A stretch of 41,340 bases of DNA from Pontibacillus chungwhensis BH030062 (GCF_000770675.1 NZ_AVBG01000022.1:1-41340), one strand, 5' to 3'. Positions 1 through 7,813 are shown, counted from the first letter of the stretch. Notes: generated by a model from the sequence alone, not told the origin. Numbers and translations are program-made.

Positions 1-714
1 GAAGAGCAGGAAGAACCTGTAACAGATGAAGAGGAAGAGCAGGAAGAACTTGTAACAGATGAAGAGGAAGAGCAGGAAGAACCCGTAATAGATGAAGAAG
101 AAGAGGAAGAAGAAGAAGTAGTAGTAACAGATGAAAAAGAGCAAGAAGAGGAAGAAGAACTAGAAAATTATGATGCTAAAGCAGATAGTTTTAGTGGGAA
201 GCTTCAAGCTCAGCATAACAAATTAGATGCGGTGGAACGATACATAGATCATCTATCGGTATGGTCAGAAAAGAGATTGGGTTTAAATCACAGTTATACG
301 GATCAGTTTAAAGAATTATACGTCGATTTAGAAGAGTTGCGTCAAACTGTGAATGAAATGGAAGAGAAGCTTAAGAAGAAAGAAAAAGAAGTGACAGAGA
401 GAGTAAAGGAAGAAGTTAAAGAAGATTTTGGATCGAAAGAAAACATCAATTCAGATAAAGTATGGAATATACAATTTAACGCAGACCTTTCAGCACAGGC
501 GGTTGATCAGCTGAATTTCATTGTCTTTGATGAGGAAATGAAAGTAGTTCCAGTTCAAGTTTCGTACGATGAAGTAAGTCAATCTGTGTCCTTGGCTCCC
601 GAGAAATCATACAATTCAGGTGAAACGTATACCTTATTTATTGCGAAAGATATTACAAGTGAGCAAGGAATAGGCTTAAAACAAGCGGTGCAGATGAATT
701 TTACAATTGAATAA
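1..714 (+). CDS. C-terminal part of acidic-repeat surface protein with SbsA-like Ig domain (5' partial)
   Basis: Open from the first base in frame 1, so the start lies upstream of the window; 237 codons are visible. Residues 1-33 are three near-perfect copies of an 11-residue acidic unit (EEQEEPVTDEE), followed by a degenerate Glu-rich tract to about residue 55. Residues 95-145 are charged and probably a coiled coil. Residues 150-237 look like an SbsA/Big_5 bacterial Ig-like domain: WNIQFN near its start, then alternating beta strands and a closing FTIE. Such domains occur in secreted S-layer or wall proteins, so an extracellular location is inferred. The Glu run may be a salt-adapted spacer. 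GTG at 232 is an internal codon, not a start. The signal peptide and any anchor lie outside the window. The domain call is by pattern only. Confidence 0.8.
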   Translation, partial: EEQEEPVTDEEEEQEELVTDEEEEQEEPVIDEEEEEEEEVVVTDEKEQEEEEELENYDAKADSFSGKLQAQHNKLDAVERYIDHLSVWSEKRLGLNHSYTDQFKELYVDLEELRQTVNEMEEKLKKKEKEVTERVKEEVKEDFGSKENINSDKVWNIQFNADLSAQAVDQLNFIVFDEEMKVVPVQVSYDEVSQSVSLAPEKSYNSGETYTLFIAKDITSEQGIGLKQAVQMNFTIE

Positions 715-922
715 AAAGTAACCTCCTGAATTAGTACTTTTAACGTCTATCCTATAGGATGTATGACATACTATTCTTTGAAAGATAATTAATGTTAAAA
801 GTGTAAGTATTAGGATGTGCATATGTGTTTTATATAGTAAAATAATCATAGGACACATGAATTGGTTCTCATTTGTCTATATTATTGTACATATACTACT
901 TCTAAGAAAAGGGAGGGCTCTT

Positions 923-1066
923 ATGGAAAGCAAACCATTGCATTATGACGGTAGCGCGCCCGTGAGTGGAGAATTAGTCGAACACCAGAAGGTTGAGCTA
1001 ACTGATGAAATGATAAAACAAATTTCAGCAAACCCTTATACACATTACGTCGATGAAACAGAATAA
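923..1066 (+). CDS. Small hypothetical protein, 47 aa
   Basis: ATG at 923 follows a good ribosome binding site (GGGAGGG at 911-917). The frame stays open upstream to 815, but that extension has no ribosome binding site and would encode unrelated hydrophobic residues. The 47-residue product is polar and acidic, with no membrane segment or cysteine. A strong terminator follows directly, which supports a real transcription unit. Family not recognised. Confidence 0.55.
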   Translation: MESKPLHYDGSAPVSGELVEHQKVELTDEMIKQISANPYTHYVDETE

Positions 1067-1073
1067 AGGGCAG

Positions 1074-1108
1074 AAGACGAAAATCAATTTGATTTTCGTC
1101 TTTTTTTT
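1074..1108 (+). terminator. Rho-independent terminator
   Basis: A 12-bp perfect stem (1074-1085 with 1091-1102, loop AATTT) is followed by T's to 1108. It closes the 47-aa gene. Confidence 0.9.
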
Positions 1109-1292
1109 ACGTTTTAAATTCATAGAAACGGATACTGAATAAGTAGTGCTATATATCACAAAATATTAACAGCAGAAGAAAGACTAAAGGAATATATTCT
1201 AATGCAAATCTCTTGCTGGAATAAGAAAATAATAATATAATTAATCTCGAAATAAAGATACTTTAATTCAAAGTAAATGCTAGGGATGTAGT

Positions 1293-1307
1293 TATAGTGC
1301 AAACTAT
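1293..1307 (+). promoter_or_regulatory. Candidate operator dyad upstream of azoR
   Basis: The inverted repeat ATAGT-GCAA-ACTAT (1294-1307) lies about 35 bp before the azoR ATG and overlaps a possible -10, TATAGT (1293-1298). B. subtilis azoreductase genes are controlled by DUF24/MarR-type quinone sensors binding similar-sized dyads. Which regulator binds here is not known. Confidence 0.35.
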
Positions 1308-1340
1308 GTCTACGAAAAGATTTGAAAGGTGAGATTAGAA

Positions 1341-1967
1341 ATGGCAAAAGTATTATATATTACTGCGCATCCACACGATGAAGCAGCCTCTTTCAGTATG
1401 AGTGTAGGGAAGGAATTTATTAATGCATACAAAGAGGCAAACCCTGAGGATGAAATTGTTCATGTTGATCTTTATAAGGAAGATATTCCTCAAATTGATG
1501 CAGATATCTTTAGTGGTTGGGGGAAATTACAATCAGGCGATCAACTAAGCGATGCTGAGCAAGCGAAAGTAGATCGTTTAGGTGAACTTAGTGATCAATT
1601 TGTTAATGCTGATAAATATGTGTTTGTAAACCCAATGTGGAACTTCTCTTTCCCACCTGTTATGAAGGCATACATTGATTCTGTAGCAGTGGCTGGGAAA
1701 TCATTTAAATATACAGAGCATGGCCCTGTTGGTCTTCTCACAGATAAGAAAGCTTTCCATATTCAAGCGAATGGTGGGATTTATTCTGAAGGTCCTGCAG
1801 CTGGAATGGAAATGGGTCACCGCTACTTGAATGTAATCATGCAATTGTTTGGTGTGCCATCATTCGAGGGGGTATTTGTAGAAGGGCAAGCCGCAATGCC
1901 TGAAAAAGCAGAAGAAATCAAAGCAAATGCAATTGCTAGAGCAAAGGACGCAGCGCAAACATTCTAA
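1341..1967 (+). CDS. azoR: FMN-dependent NADH azoreductase
   Basis: The 208-residue flavodoxin-fold protein closely matches B. subtilis AzoR by recall. It uses FMN and NADH for two-electron reduction of quinones and azo compounds and acts in the cytosol against quinone or electrophile stress. Visible features are the N-terminal strand [11 protein letters not shown] (residues 4-14), the FMN-site PMWNFS (98-103), and [19 protein letters not shown] (128-146). The start is ATG 1341 after AAAGGTGAG; the in-frame GTG at 1329 would place the ribosome binding site inside the coding region. The gene is monocistronic, with a dyad upstream and a strong terminator downstream. Confidence 0.95.
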   Translation: MAKVLYITAHPHDEAASFSMSVGKEFINAYKEANPEDEIVHVDLYKEDIPQIDADIFSGWGKLQSGDQLSDAEQAKVDRLGELSDQFVNADKYVFVNPMWNFSFPPVMKAYIDSVAVAGKSFKYTEHGPVGLLTDKKAFHIQANGGIYSEGPAAGMEMGHRYLNVIMQLFGVPSFEGVFVEGQAAMPEKAEEIKANAIARAKDAAQTF

Positions 1968-1975
1968 TTAAGCAT

Positions 1976-2011
1976 AAAAAAGGAGACGATCTTAAGATCG
2001 TCTCCTTTTTT
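1976..2011 (+). terminator. Strong terminator (bidirectional shape)
   Basis: A 36-bp perfect palindrome is centred on CTTAAG (AAGGAGACGATC... and its complement) with A's on the left and T's on the right. It ends azoR and could act on both strands. Confidence 0.9.
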
Positions 2012-2019
2012 GCTCGTAC

Positions 2020-2153
2020 GCCCAGCAACTAGTAGGCTTCCCTCACCTCCGGTCAATCAGTCAACATCGATTCGCTGCTGCTCATCGTGTTTCCTTGATC
2101 TCACTGCGGTTCAGTCCAGCCTATACGTTGCTAATCGGCCACTTGCGCTTTTG
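2020..2153. repeat. Structured interspersed repeat, copy 1 (about 134 bp)
   Basis: Nearly identical to 2171-2304 with a period of 151 bp. Its ends are complementary: AGCAAC near the left pairs with GTTGCT near the right, and TAGGCT pairs with AGCCTA, so a long imperfect hairpin is expected. There is no open frame. The edges (CTAGCTCCAG...GCCC and CTTGCGCTTTTG) resemble, from memory, repeats scattered through Bacillaceae intergenic regions; that resemblance is recalled, not searched. Confidence 0.75.
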
Positions 2154-2170
2154 TTTCGTCTAGCTCCAGT

Positions 2171-2304
2171 GCCCAGCAACTAGTAGGCTTCCCTCACCTC
2201 TGGTCGATCAGTCAACATCGATTCGCAGGGGCTCATCGTGTTTCCTTGATCTCACTGCGGCTCAGTCCAGCCTATACGTTGCTAAGCGGGCACTTGCGCT
2301 TTTG
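2171..2304. repeat. Structured interspersed repeat, copy 2 (about 134 bp)
   Basis: Second tandem copy, differing from copy 1 at only a few positions. Here the outer arms also pair: GTGCCC (2170-2175) with GGGCAC (2288-2293). Several differences from copy 1 sit in the arms, for example GCGGGC instead of TCGGCC. The copy ends 4 bp before the glnA stop codon, so the glnA transcript would carry it as its 3' end (in antisense orientation) unless terminated earlier. Confidence 0.75.
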
Positions 2305-2308
2305 AAAC

Positions 2309-3619
2309 TTACTTGTTCATATATTTGTCTGTTTCCCATTGACTTACTTGTAGGGAATACTCAGTCCATTCTTCTTCTTTCTCTTCAAGGTAAATGCTTG
2401 AAGTATGGTCACCTAAAGCGTTCATAAGAACTTTGTCTTTGCGAAGCGCTGTTAAAGCTTCTTTTAGGTTTGTAGGAAGTGTTGGTACGCTGTCGTCATG
2501 TACCTCGTAAAGGTTACGTGTTTCAGCTGCACCTGGATCAACTTTATTGCGAATTCCTTCAAGTCCTGCTTGAATAGTTACCGCTAAAGCAAGGTATGGG
2601 TTTGCTGTAGGGTCTGGGTTACGAACTTCAAAGCGAGTTCCTTTACCGCGAGTTGAAGGTACGCGAATCATACAACTACGGTTGGAGTGAGACCAAGCAA
2701 TGCTTACAGGTGCTTCGTAACCAGGAACTAAACGCTTATAAGAGTTGACGTTCGGGTTTGTAATAGCAGCAATACCAGGAGCGTGTTTTAAGATACCGCC
2801 CATGAAGTGCTTCATTGTTACAGAAATACCGTCTTCGTCTTTTTCGTCACAGAATACGCTCTCGCCATCTTTGAATAGAGAAAGGTGACAGTGCATACCA
2901 GAACCGTTTTCTCCAGCAATTGGCTTTGGCATAAATGTCGCATGATAATCATGGTTTGTTGCTACGTCTTTAACAACGCTTTTGAATGTTTGGATGTTAT
3001 CTGCAGCACGTAGCATGTCATCAAAACGGAAGTTGATCTCGTGCTGTCCCATAGCTACCTCGTGGTGAGAAGCTTCCATCTCAAAGCCAAATTTCTTAAG
3101 TGTGCGAACGATATCACGGCGCACTTTATCACCCTTGTCAATTGGAGAAGCATCGAAATAACCACCACGGTCATTCATCTTCTTGATAGGGTAACCTTCG
3201 TCATTCAGTTTGAACAAGAAGAACTCTGGTTCTGGACCTACGTTTACGGTATAGCCCATTTCAGCAGCTTCTTTCATTGCTCGTTTTAGGATATAACGTG
3301 GATCACCTTCGAAAGGAGTTCCGTCCGTTGTATAAATGTCGCAAATGAATCGTGCAACAGGATCTTCATCTACTGTTGAAGGTAATACTTTAAACGTGCT
3401 TAAGTCTGGATATAGATACATATCACTTTCTTGAATATCAGAGAAACCAGAAATAGAAGAACTGTCGAACATAGCTTCGTTTTCTAGAACACTTTCAAGC
3501 TCTTCAATAGGGAGCTCAACGTTTTTTGTGTCTCCAAGCATGTCTGTGAATTCAAGTCGAATAAATTCTACGCCTTTGTCGTGAACTTCTTGCTTAATGG
3601 ATTCTTTAGTAAAAGTCAT
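2309..3619 (-). CDS. glnA: Class I glutamine synthetase, divergent GlnA paralogue
   Basis: Catalyses ATP-dependent ligation of ammonium to glutamate. At 436 aa it is slightly shorter than GSI-alpha enzymes (444 aa in B. subtilis). Visible: GPEPEFFLF (128-136), HHEVAMGQHEINF (185-197), MPKPIAGENGSGMHCHLSL (230-248), VNSYKRLVPGYEAP (291-304, with the Glu flap) and NPDPTANPYLAL (334-345). Metal and ATP sites look intact. The N-terminal loop is unusual: FDSSSISGFSDIQESD (51-66), where B. subtilis GlnA, as recalled, has DGSS and Arg62, a residue tied to glutamine feedback; here that position is Asp61. No glnR lies beside it, unlike the usual glnRA operon, yet two GlnR/TnrA boxes lie upstream. It is probably a second, differently controlled enzyme. 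Ribosome binding site GAGGG precedes ATG 3619. Confidence 0.93.
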   Translation of the reverse strand: MTFTKESIKQEVHDKGVEFIRLEFTDMLGDTKNVELPIEELESVLENEAMFDSSSISGFSDIQESDMYLYPDLSTFKVLPSTVDEDPVARFICDIYTTDGTPFEGDPRYILKRAMKEAAEMGYTVNVGPEPEFFLFKLNDEGYPIKKMNDRGGYFDASPIDKGDKVRRDIVRTLKKFGFEMEASHHEVAMGQHEINFRFDDMLRAADNIQTFKSVVKDVATNHDYHATFMPKPIAGENGSGMHCHLSLFKDGESVFCDEKDEDGISVTMKHFMGGILKHAPGIAAITNPNVNSYKRLVPGYEAPVSIAWSHSNRSCMIRVPSTRGKGTRFEVRNPDPTANPYLALAVTIQAGLEGIRNKVDPGAAETRNLYEVHDDSVPTLPTNLKEALTALRKDKVLMNALGDHTSSIYLEEKEEEWTEYSLQVSQWETDKYMNK

Positions 3620-3695
3620 TTAATACCCTCGCCTTAATAGTTTGTAGTAGATTACTAGCATTCAAAGTCAAGAATGCATAACCTTTTATTTATCA

Positions 3696-3712
3696 TGTAA
3701 GGAATTCTAACA
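3696..3712 (-). promoter_or_regulatory. GlnR/TnrA box 1
   Basis: TGTAAGGAATTCTAACA fits the 17-bp consensus TGTNA-N7-TNACA exactly. It is 77 bp upstream of the glnA start. Two boxes in a row are typical of GlnR-repressed glnRA promoters, so nitrogen control is inferred. Confidence 0.8.
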
Positions 3713-3722
3713 CAAAGTTACA

Positions 3723-3739
3723 TGTTAGGAAAGCTTACA
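3723..3739 (-). promoter_or_regulatory. GlnR/TnrA box 2
   Basis: TGTTAGGAAAGCTTACA is a second exact match to TGTNA-N7-TNACA, 10 bp beyond box 1 (27 bp start to start). Confidence 0.8.
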
Positions 3740-3794
3740 TGATGTATTTTTGTTAGATCATATACAATGAAGCCTGTTATAGTCGCTCGTAAAA

Positions 3795-3820
3795 GTAAAA
3801 AAATAGATCTTTTTTACTAT
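3795..3820 (-). terminator. Possible weak A/T terminator hairpin
   Basis: AGTAAAAAA and TTTTTTACT form a 9-bp A/T-rich stem just beyond the transporter stop codon on the minus strand. It has little GC, so termination would be weak and read-through into glnA is possible. Confidence 0.35.
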
Positions 3821-3827
3821 TCAGATA

Positions 3828-5168
3828 TTATCCAGTTATAACGTCAATCATAACAGCAATGATTAGAATAGGTGCTACATAACGTATTAAGGAATACCAT
3901 ACATTAAAGACCGCTTTCTTTAATGTGCTCCCTCTCTTTAATTCTTCATAGAGGTCAGATTTCTTCATCTTTAACGGAACAAAAATAGAGATCAACAATG
4001 CCCCCATAGGCATCAATATATTGCTAACTGCATAATCGGCTAAATCGAAAATAGTTTTGTCCCATAGTGTTACCTCTCCTAGAATTCCAAATGATAATGC
4101 AGAAGGAATCCCTGCAATGAAGATGGATAGACCTATAATCCACGCGTATTTCTGACGCAACCTTTCATCCCCTTTTGATAAGACAGACACGATAATCTCA
4201 AGCATGGAAAATGCAGAGGTTAAAGCGGCGAATAAGAATAAAAGTAAAAAGGCTGCGAAAAAGCCCATCCCTAAAGGCATTTGGCTGAATACCGTAGGAA
4301 GAACGTTGAATAGAAGTACGGGACCAGACCCTGGCTCAAGACCGAAGGAGAACACAGCAGGGAAGATTGCCAAACCAGCTAATAAAACGATTAATATGTT
4401 TATCCCTACAATTGATGAAGCTGCCTTTGGTAAACTTTGATCCTTAGGTAGATATGAGCTGTAAGTAACCATTACGGAAACTCCTACGCTTAGTGTGAAG
4501 AATGACTGTCCCATTGCTTCTAAAACCGTTTGGGATGTTATTTTTGAGAAATCAGGTTGAAGGAGAAAAACAATCCCCTCACCTGCTCCTTCTAACGTTA
4601 ACGATCTTACAACCAATACTAAGAATAATACGAATAAAGCAGGCATCATGATACGACTAGCTTTCTCAATTCCCTTTTGAACCCCTCTTGAAACAACAAG
4701 AATAGTAATTAAAATAAATAAGAACTGGACGCTGATACTTAGTAGAGGGTTCGAAATCGTTTGACCAAATACTTCGCCATATTGAGCTGAAGAAAGTCCT
4801 GCCATACCTCCGGTTATAGTCTTTAATAGGTAAATAATAATCCATCCGCCAACAACGCTATAAAATGATAATAGAATAAAAGATGTGACCATCCCTAGTA
4901 TCCCTACGTAGTGCCACTTCGTTCCTTTTGCAATCGAGCGATAAGAGTCTACGGCATTATTCTGAGCTGTACGGCCAATTGAAAACTCGGCTAACAATAA
5001 TGGTAATCCTAACAAAATCGTGAAAGCGATAAAGGTGATAAAGAAAGCACCACCGCCGTTTTCTCCAGCAATGTATGGGAATTTCCATATAGCTCCTAGT
5101 CCTATTGCAGAACCAGCTGCTGCTAAAATAAATCCAATCTTTGATGACCATTGTTCTTGCTGACTCAT
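3828..5168 (-). CDS. NSS-family sodium-dependent amino acid symporter
   Basis: A 446-residue LeuT-fold membrane protein (neurotransmitter:sodium symporter family) that couples amino acid uptake to sodium entry. The family-specific unwound TM1 is visible near residues 16-30 ([17 protein letters not shown]), followed by [10 protein letters not shown], and about 11 hydrophobic segments follow. Start: ATG 5168 ([10 protein letters not shown]) lies 9 nt after GAGG; ATG 5174 two codons upstream is too close to it, and the longer frame to 5255 runs back into the leader terminator. A T-box leader with a phenylalanine specifier precedes it, so the substrate is probably phenylalanine or another aromatic amino acid (inferred from the leader, not from the protein). 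Confidence 0.92.
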   Translation of the reverse strand: MSQQEQWSSKIGFILAAAGSAIGLGAIWKFPYIAGENGGGAFFITFIAFTILLGLPLLLAEFSIGRTAQNNAVDSYRSIAKGTKWHYVGILGMVTSFILLSFYSVVGGWIIIYLLKTITGGMAGLSSAQYGEVFGQTISNPLLSISVQFLFILITILVVSRGVQKGIEKASRIMMPALFVLFLVLVVRSLTLEGAGEGIVFLLQPDFSKITSQTVLEAMGQSFFTLSVGVSVMVTYSSYLPKDQSLPKAASSIVGINILIVLLAGLAIFPAVFSFGLEPGSGPVLLFNVLPTVFSQMPLGMGFFAAFLLLFLFAALTSAFSMLEIIVSVLSKGDERLRQKYAWIIGLSIFIAGIPSALSFGILGEVTLWDKTIFDLADYAVSNILMPMGALLISIFVPLKMKKSDLYEELKRGSTLKKAVFNVWYSLIRYVAPILIIAVMIDVITG

Positions 5169-5208
5169 TCTCATCTTCCTCTCAAACGTATAATTCTTAA
5201 AAACAAAA

Positions 5209-5435
5209 AAGTCGCCCCTACAATAATGTAGGGGCGACTTACATCGCGGTACCACCCTAGTTATGAAACAAGAGTTTCATGACTTTACACGTATAACAGT
5301 CGTCACCGTCCATGGCTCACGCATAGAAGCTCCAGAAATGAAATTCGCTCTCTCTGTTTGTACCGATTTCACACCACTAATCGGTTCTCTGAGACAGGGA
5401 CAGAGGAGTTACTTACTTTCCTTCGAAGCAATTCG
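5209..5435 (-). ncRNA. T-box leader (tRNA-Phe sensing) of the NSS transporter
   Basis: On the minus strand, stem I (about 5435-5330) carries an AGAGA element and an apical GTGGTGTG loop. The specifier region reads GAATTTCA at 5346-5339: TTT or TTC, both Phe. The T-box core GGGTGGTACCGCG is at 5257-5245. A terminator hairpin follows at 5240-5209 (14-bp stem AAGTCGCCCCTACA, TTAT loop) with a T run. Uncharged tRNA-Phe should stabilise the antiterminator and switch on the transporter. Confidence 0.92.
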
Positions 5436-5454
5436 TTCATATGAAGTTATTCAA

Positions 5455-5483
5455 TTTTTATCATGAACATGAGGGGGTGTCAA
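5455..5483 (-). promoter_or_regulatory. Promoter of the T-box/transporter unit
   Basis: Minus strand TTGACA (5483-5478), 17-bp spacer, TAAAAA (5460-5455). The spacing is ideal, placing transcription start about 10-20 nt before stem I. Confidence 0.65.
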
Positions 5484-5686
5484 TAACTAGTTCAAAGTAT
5501 TTTGCGATCGAAAAAAATTCAGGAGCTTTGAATCCTACTAATATGTTTAGAATGAGACAAGACTTAGCCCCATATTTTTATGAATCGAATTAGTGTATGG
5601 AAGAAAAAGGTGTAATTTTGGAAGGGGGTGTTTGGGAGGGTTTGGTTCGTGGAAATTGCCCGGGAAATATGTCGATTGATGGGAAA

Positions 5687-5715
5687 TTGAGTCTGAGGTC
5701 AATTTCTTGTAAAAT
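5687..5715 (+). promoter_or_regulatory. Candidate sigma-A promoter of the FAD oxidoreductase
   Basis: TTGAGT (5687-5692), 17 bp, TAAAAT (5710-5715), 36 bp before the ATG. The rest of the gap between the two divergent units (5484-5686) shows no coding frame or clear structure. Confidence 0.5.
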
Positions 5716-5751
5716 GACAGCGTACAAAGTAAAGATGAAATAGGTGTTAAT

Positions 5752-6867
5752 ATGAACTCTTATATAGTAGTTGGATCGGGTATTATGGGAGCTAGCACAG
5801 CTTATCACTTAGCGAGGGAAGGAGTCTCGGTGACATTAGTCGATCGTCAAGACACAGGCCAGGCTACGGATGCTGCAGCTGGTATGGTTTGTCCATGGCT
5901 TTCTCAGCGAAGAAATAAAGCGTGGTATCAACTAGTGAAAAATGGTGCTCGGTATTATCCGGAATTGGTTCGGGAACTTGAGGAAGACGGACAAACAGAT
6001 ATAGGATATAAGCGTGTGGGTGCGCTAAAGCTCCATACGGAAGATGCTAAGCTTGATAAAATCGTTACGCTTGCTGAAAAGCGGCGTGAGGATGCGCCAG
6101 AGATAGGAGAAATCAAGAAATTAACTCGAGATGAGACGAAAGCTATGTTTCCTCCTCTTTCTGATGAGTATGCAGCTGTTTATGTTAGCGGAGGAGCACG
6201 TGTGGATGGAAGGGCGCTTCGTAATGCTTTAATAAGTGGTGCACAAAAACATGATGCTCAGATCTTGTACGGAGATGCGACCCTTTCCTTTGAAGGAACA
6301 ACAGTATCTGGGGTCTACGTGAATGATCATTTCCTAGCTGGAGAGAAAGTGATTGTTACCGGTGGAGCATGGTCTAAAGAGATGCTAGAGCCTCTTGGTG
6401 TACAATTCCTTGTTTCTTCTCAAAAGGCTCAGATTGCACACGTCTCTTTATCAGAAACCAATACTAGCGATTGGCCCGTTATCATGCCTCCCACAAATAA
6501 ATATGTTCTGCCTTTTGAGGATGGAAGGATCGTAATGGGGGCAACACACGAAGAAAATGAAGACTTTAATCACCATGTTACAGCAGGTGGTCTCCATGAT
6601 ATCTTCTCGCAGTTATTACCAATCGCACCTGGCTTAAAGAACGGAACGTTTATTGAAAGTCGTGTAGGATTTCGACCATATACGCCAGGTTTCTTACCTG
6701 TCATCGGATATGTTCCTGGGTTTGACAATCTTCTTGTTGCAAATGGATTGGGAGCTTCTGGTTTAACGAGTGGTCCTTATCTTGGTTTAGAATTGGCGAA
6801 CCTTGCATTAGGCCGTCCATCAGGTATTGATTTAACCCCGTATGACGTGGCAGGAGCTATGGAATAA
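5752..6867 (+). CDS. FAD-dependent oxidoreductase, DAO family (amino acid oxidase-like)
   Basis: A 371-residue protein with an N-terminal FAD-binding Rossmann motif GSGIMG (residues 8-13) and an acidic residue ending strand 2 (D31). A C-terminal RPYTPGFLPVIGYVPGFDNLLVANGLGASGL stretch (about 304-335, key residues RP, P, G and GLGASG) is typical of the DAO/DadA/glycine oxidase family that oxidises amines of amino acids. The substrate cannot be read from sequence. AGGTG precedes the ATG. A hairpin then an EamA exporter gene follow on the same strand, so co-expression with an amino acid or metabolite exporter is possible. Confidence 0.85.
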   Translation: MNSYIVVGSGIMGASTAYHLAREGVSVTLVDRQDTGQATDAAAGMVCPWLSQRRNKAWYQLVKNGARYYPELVRELEEDGQTDIGYKRVGALKLHTEDAKLDKIVTLAEKRREDAPEIGEIKKLTRDETKAMFPPLSDEYAAVYVSGGARVDGRALRNALISGAQKHDAQILYGDATLSFEGTTVSGVYVNDHFLAGEKVIVTGGAWSKEMLEPLGVQFLVSSQKAQIAHVSLSETNTSDWPVIMPPTNKYVLPFEDGRIVMGATHEENEDFNHHVTAGGLHDIFSQLLPIAPGLKNGTFIESRVGFRPYTPGFLPVIGYVPGFDNLLVANGLGASGLTSGPYLGLELANLALGRPSGIDLTPYDVAGAME

Positions 6868-6880
6868 AACATACATTCAG

Positions 6881-6912
6881 TGCACAACCCCTATGAATAA
6901 GGAGGTTGTGCA
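6881..6912 (+). promoter_or_regulatory. Hairpin enclosing an AAGGAGG sequence
   Basis: TGCACAACC (6881-6889) pairs with GGTTGTGCA (6904-6912), and CC at 6890-6891 can pair with GG at 6901-6902 around a bulged A. An AAGGAGG (6899-6905) is partly buried in the right arm, but no in-frame start codon sits at normal distance from it. It may be an intergenic terminator without a strong T run, or a translational control element. Confidence 0.4.
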
Positions 6913-6940
6913 TCTGTTTGTGGAGAAAGGTGTAGTAAGG

Positions 6941-7813
6941 ATGCGGTACATAATAGCTGTTTTTATTGGGGCATGCTCGTACGGAGTGTTATCAACCATA
7001 GTAAAGCTTGCATATGGAGATGGTGCGACCACTTCACTCGTTACTGTGGGGCAATTTCTAATTGGGTGGTTCGTTTTATTCGTGAGTTTTCTCTTTACGA
7101 AAAGGAAAGAAGTGATTGGGAAAAAAGATAAAGTGAAACTCATGCTTGCAGGTATTCCGACAGGCTTGGTAGGTGTGTTTTATTATCTCTCATTAGTTAC
7201 TTTAGAAGCTTCCCTATCTATCATTTTACTCTTTCAGTTTGTATGGATTGGTATTTTATTTGAATTTTTGTTCTACAGACGTACCCCTGATAAGGTTACA
7301 ACTTTTAGTGTACTTATATTAATGTTCGGAACGACTCTAGCAAGCGGGGTGATGAAGGGGGAGGACCTTGGTGGGAATCTATTTGGAGTTATATATGGTT
7401 TGCTTGCGGCGGTTTCATTTGCTTTGTTTATACTAACCAACGCTACTGTCATGCCTAAACTGCCACCTATTCAAAGAAGTTATTATATGGTTACAGGCAG
7501 TATGTTAGTGGTTGTAATGATTTTTTCCCCTTTTCTTATTAGAGGTGTAGATCCAAACGTTATTACTTCTTTCGGTCAATATGGAATCCTGCTGGGCCTG
7601 TTTGGCGTCGTGATCCCTCCAATCCTCTTCGCTTATGGTATGCCGAAAATTGGATCAGCGCTTGGTAGCATTCTTGGGTCTGCTGAGTTACCCGTAGCCG
7701 TGCTATTGTCCATGGTGATTCTCGAGGAGCATGTTACGGTGATTCAATGGTGCGGTGTTGCTATTATCATTTTCGGGATTGTTTATCCTAATATCCAGAA
7801 TAGAAGTGGGTAG
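6941..7813 (+). CDS. EamA/DMT-family transporter
   Basis: A 290-residue hydrophobic protein with about 10 membrane segments in two EamA halves, ending in a lysine-poor tail. The drug/metabolite transporter superfamily includes amino acid and metabolite exporters; the substrate is unknown. Chosen start ATG 6941 (MRYIIAVFIGACSYG) begins directly in TM1, with GAAAGG 10 nt upstream. In-frame upstream codons (ATG 6893, GTG 6908, GTG 6920) would add non-membrane residues encoded by the hairpin region. Confidence 0.85.
   Translation: MRYIIAVFIGACSYGVLSTIVKLAYGDGATTSLVTVGQFLIGWFVLFVSFLFTKRKEVIGKKDKVKLMLAGIPTGLVGVFYYLSLVTLEASLSIILLFQFVWIGILFEFLFYRRTPDKVTTFSVLILMFGTTLASGVMKGEDLGGNLFGVIYGLLAAVSFALFILTNATVMPKLPPIQRSYYMVTGSMLVVVMIFSPFLIRGVDPNVITSFGQYGILLGLFGVVIPPILFAYGMPKIGSALGSILGSAELPVAVLLSMVILEEHVTVIQWCGVAIIIFGIVYPNIQNRSG

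Noticed and set aside
232-714. A 160-aa gene starting at GTG 232
   Set aside because: The frame is open back to base 1, and there is no ribosome binding site before 232; it is part of the longer partial gene.
2010-2310. CRISPR array
   Set aside because: Two copies of 134 bp with arm pairing are not short direct repeats with unique spacers.
5640-5690. Sigma-B promoter with GGGAAA
   Set aside because: The -35 side is only GTTTGG at a 16-bp spacing; a better sigma-A candidate lies downstream.
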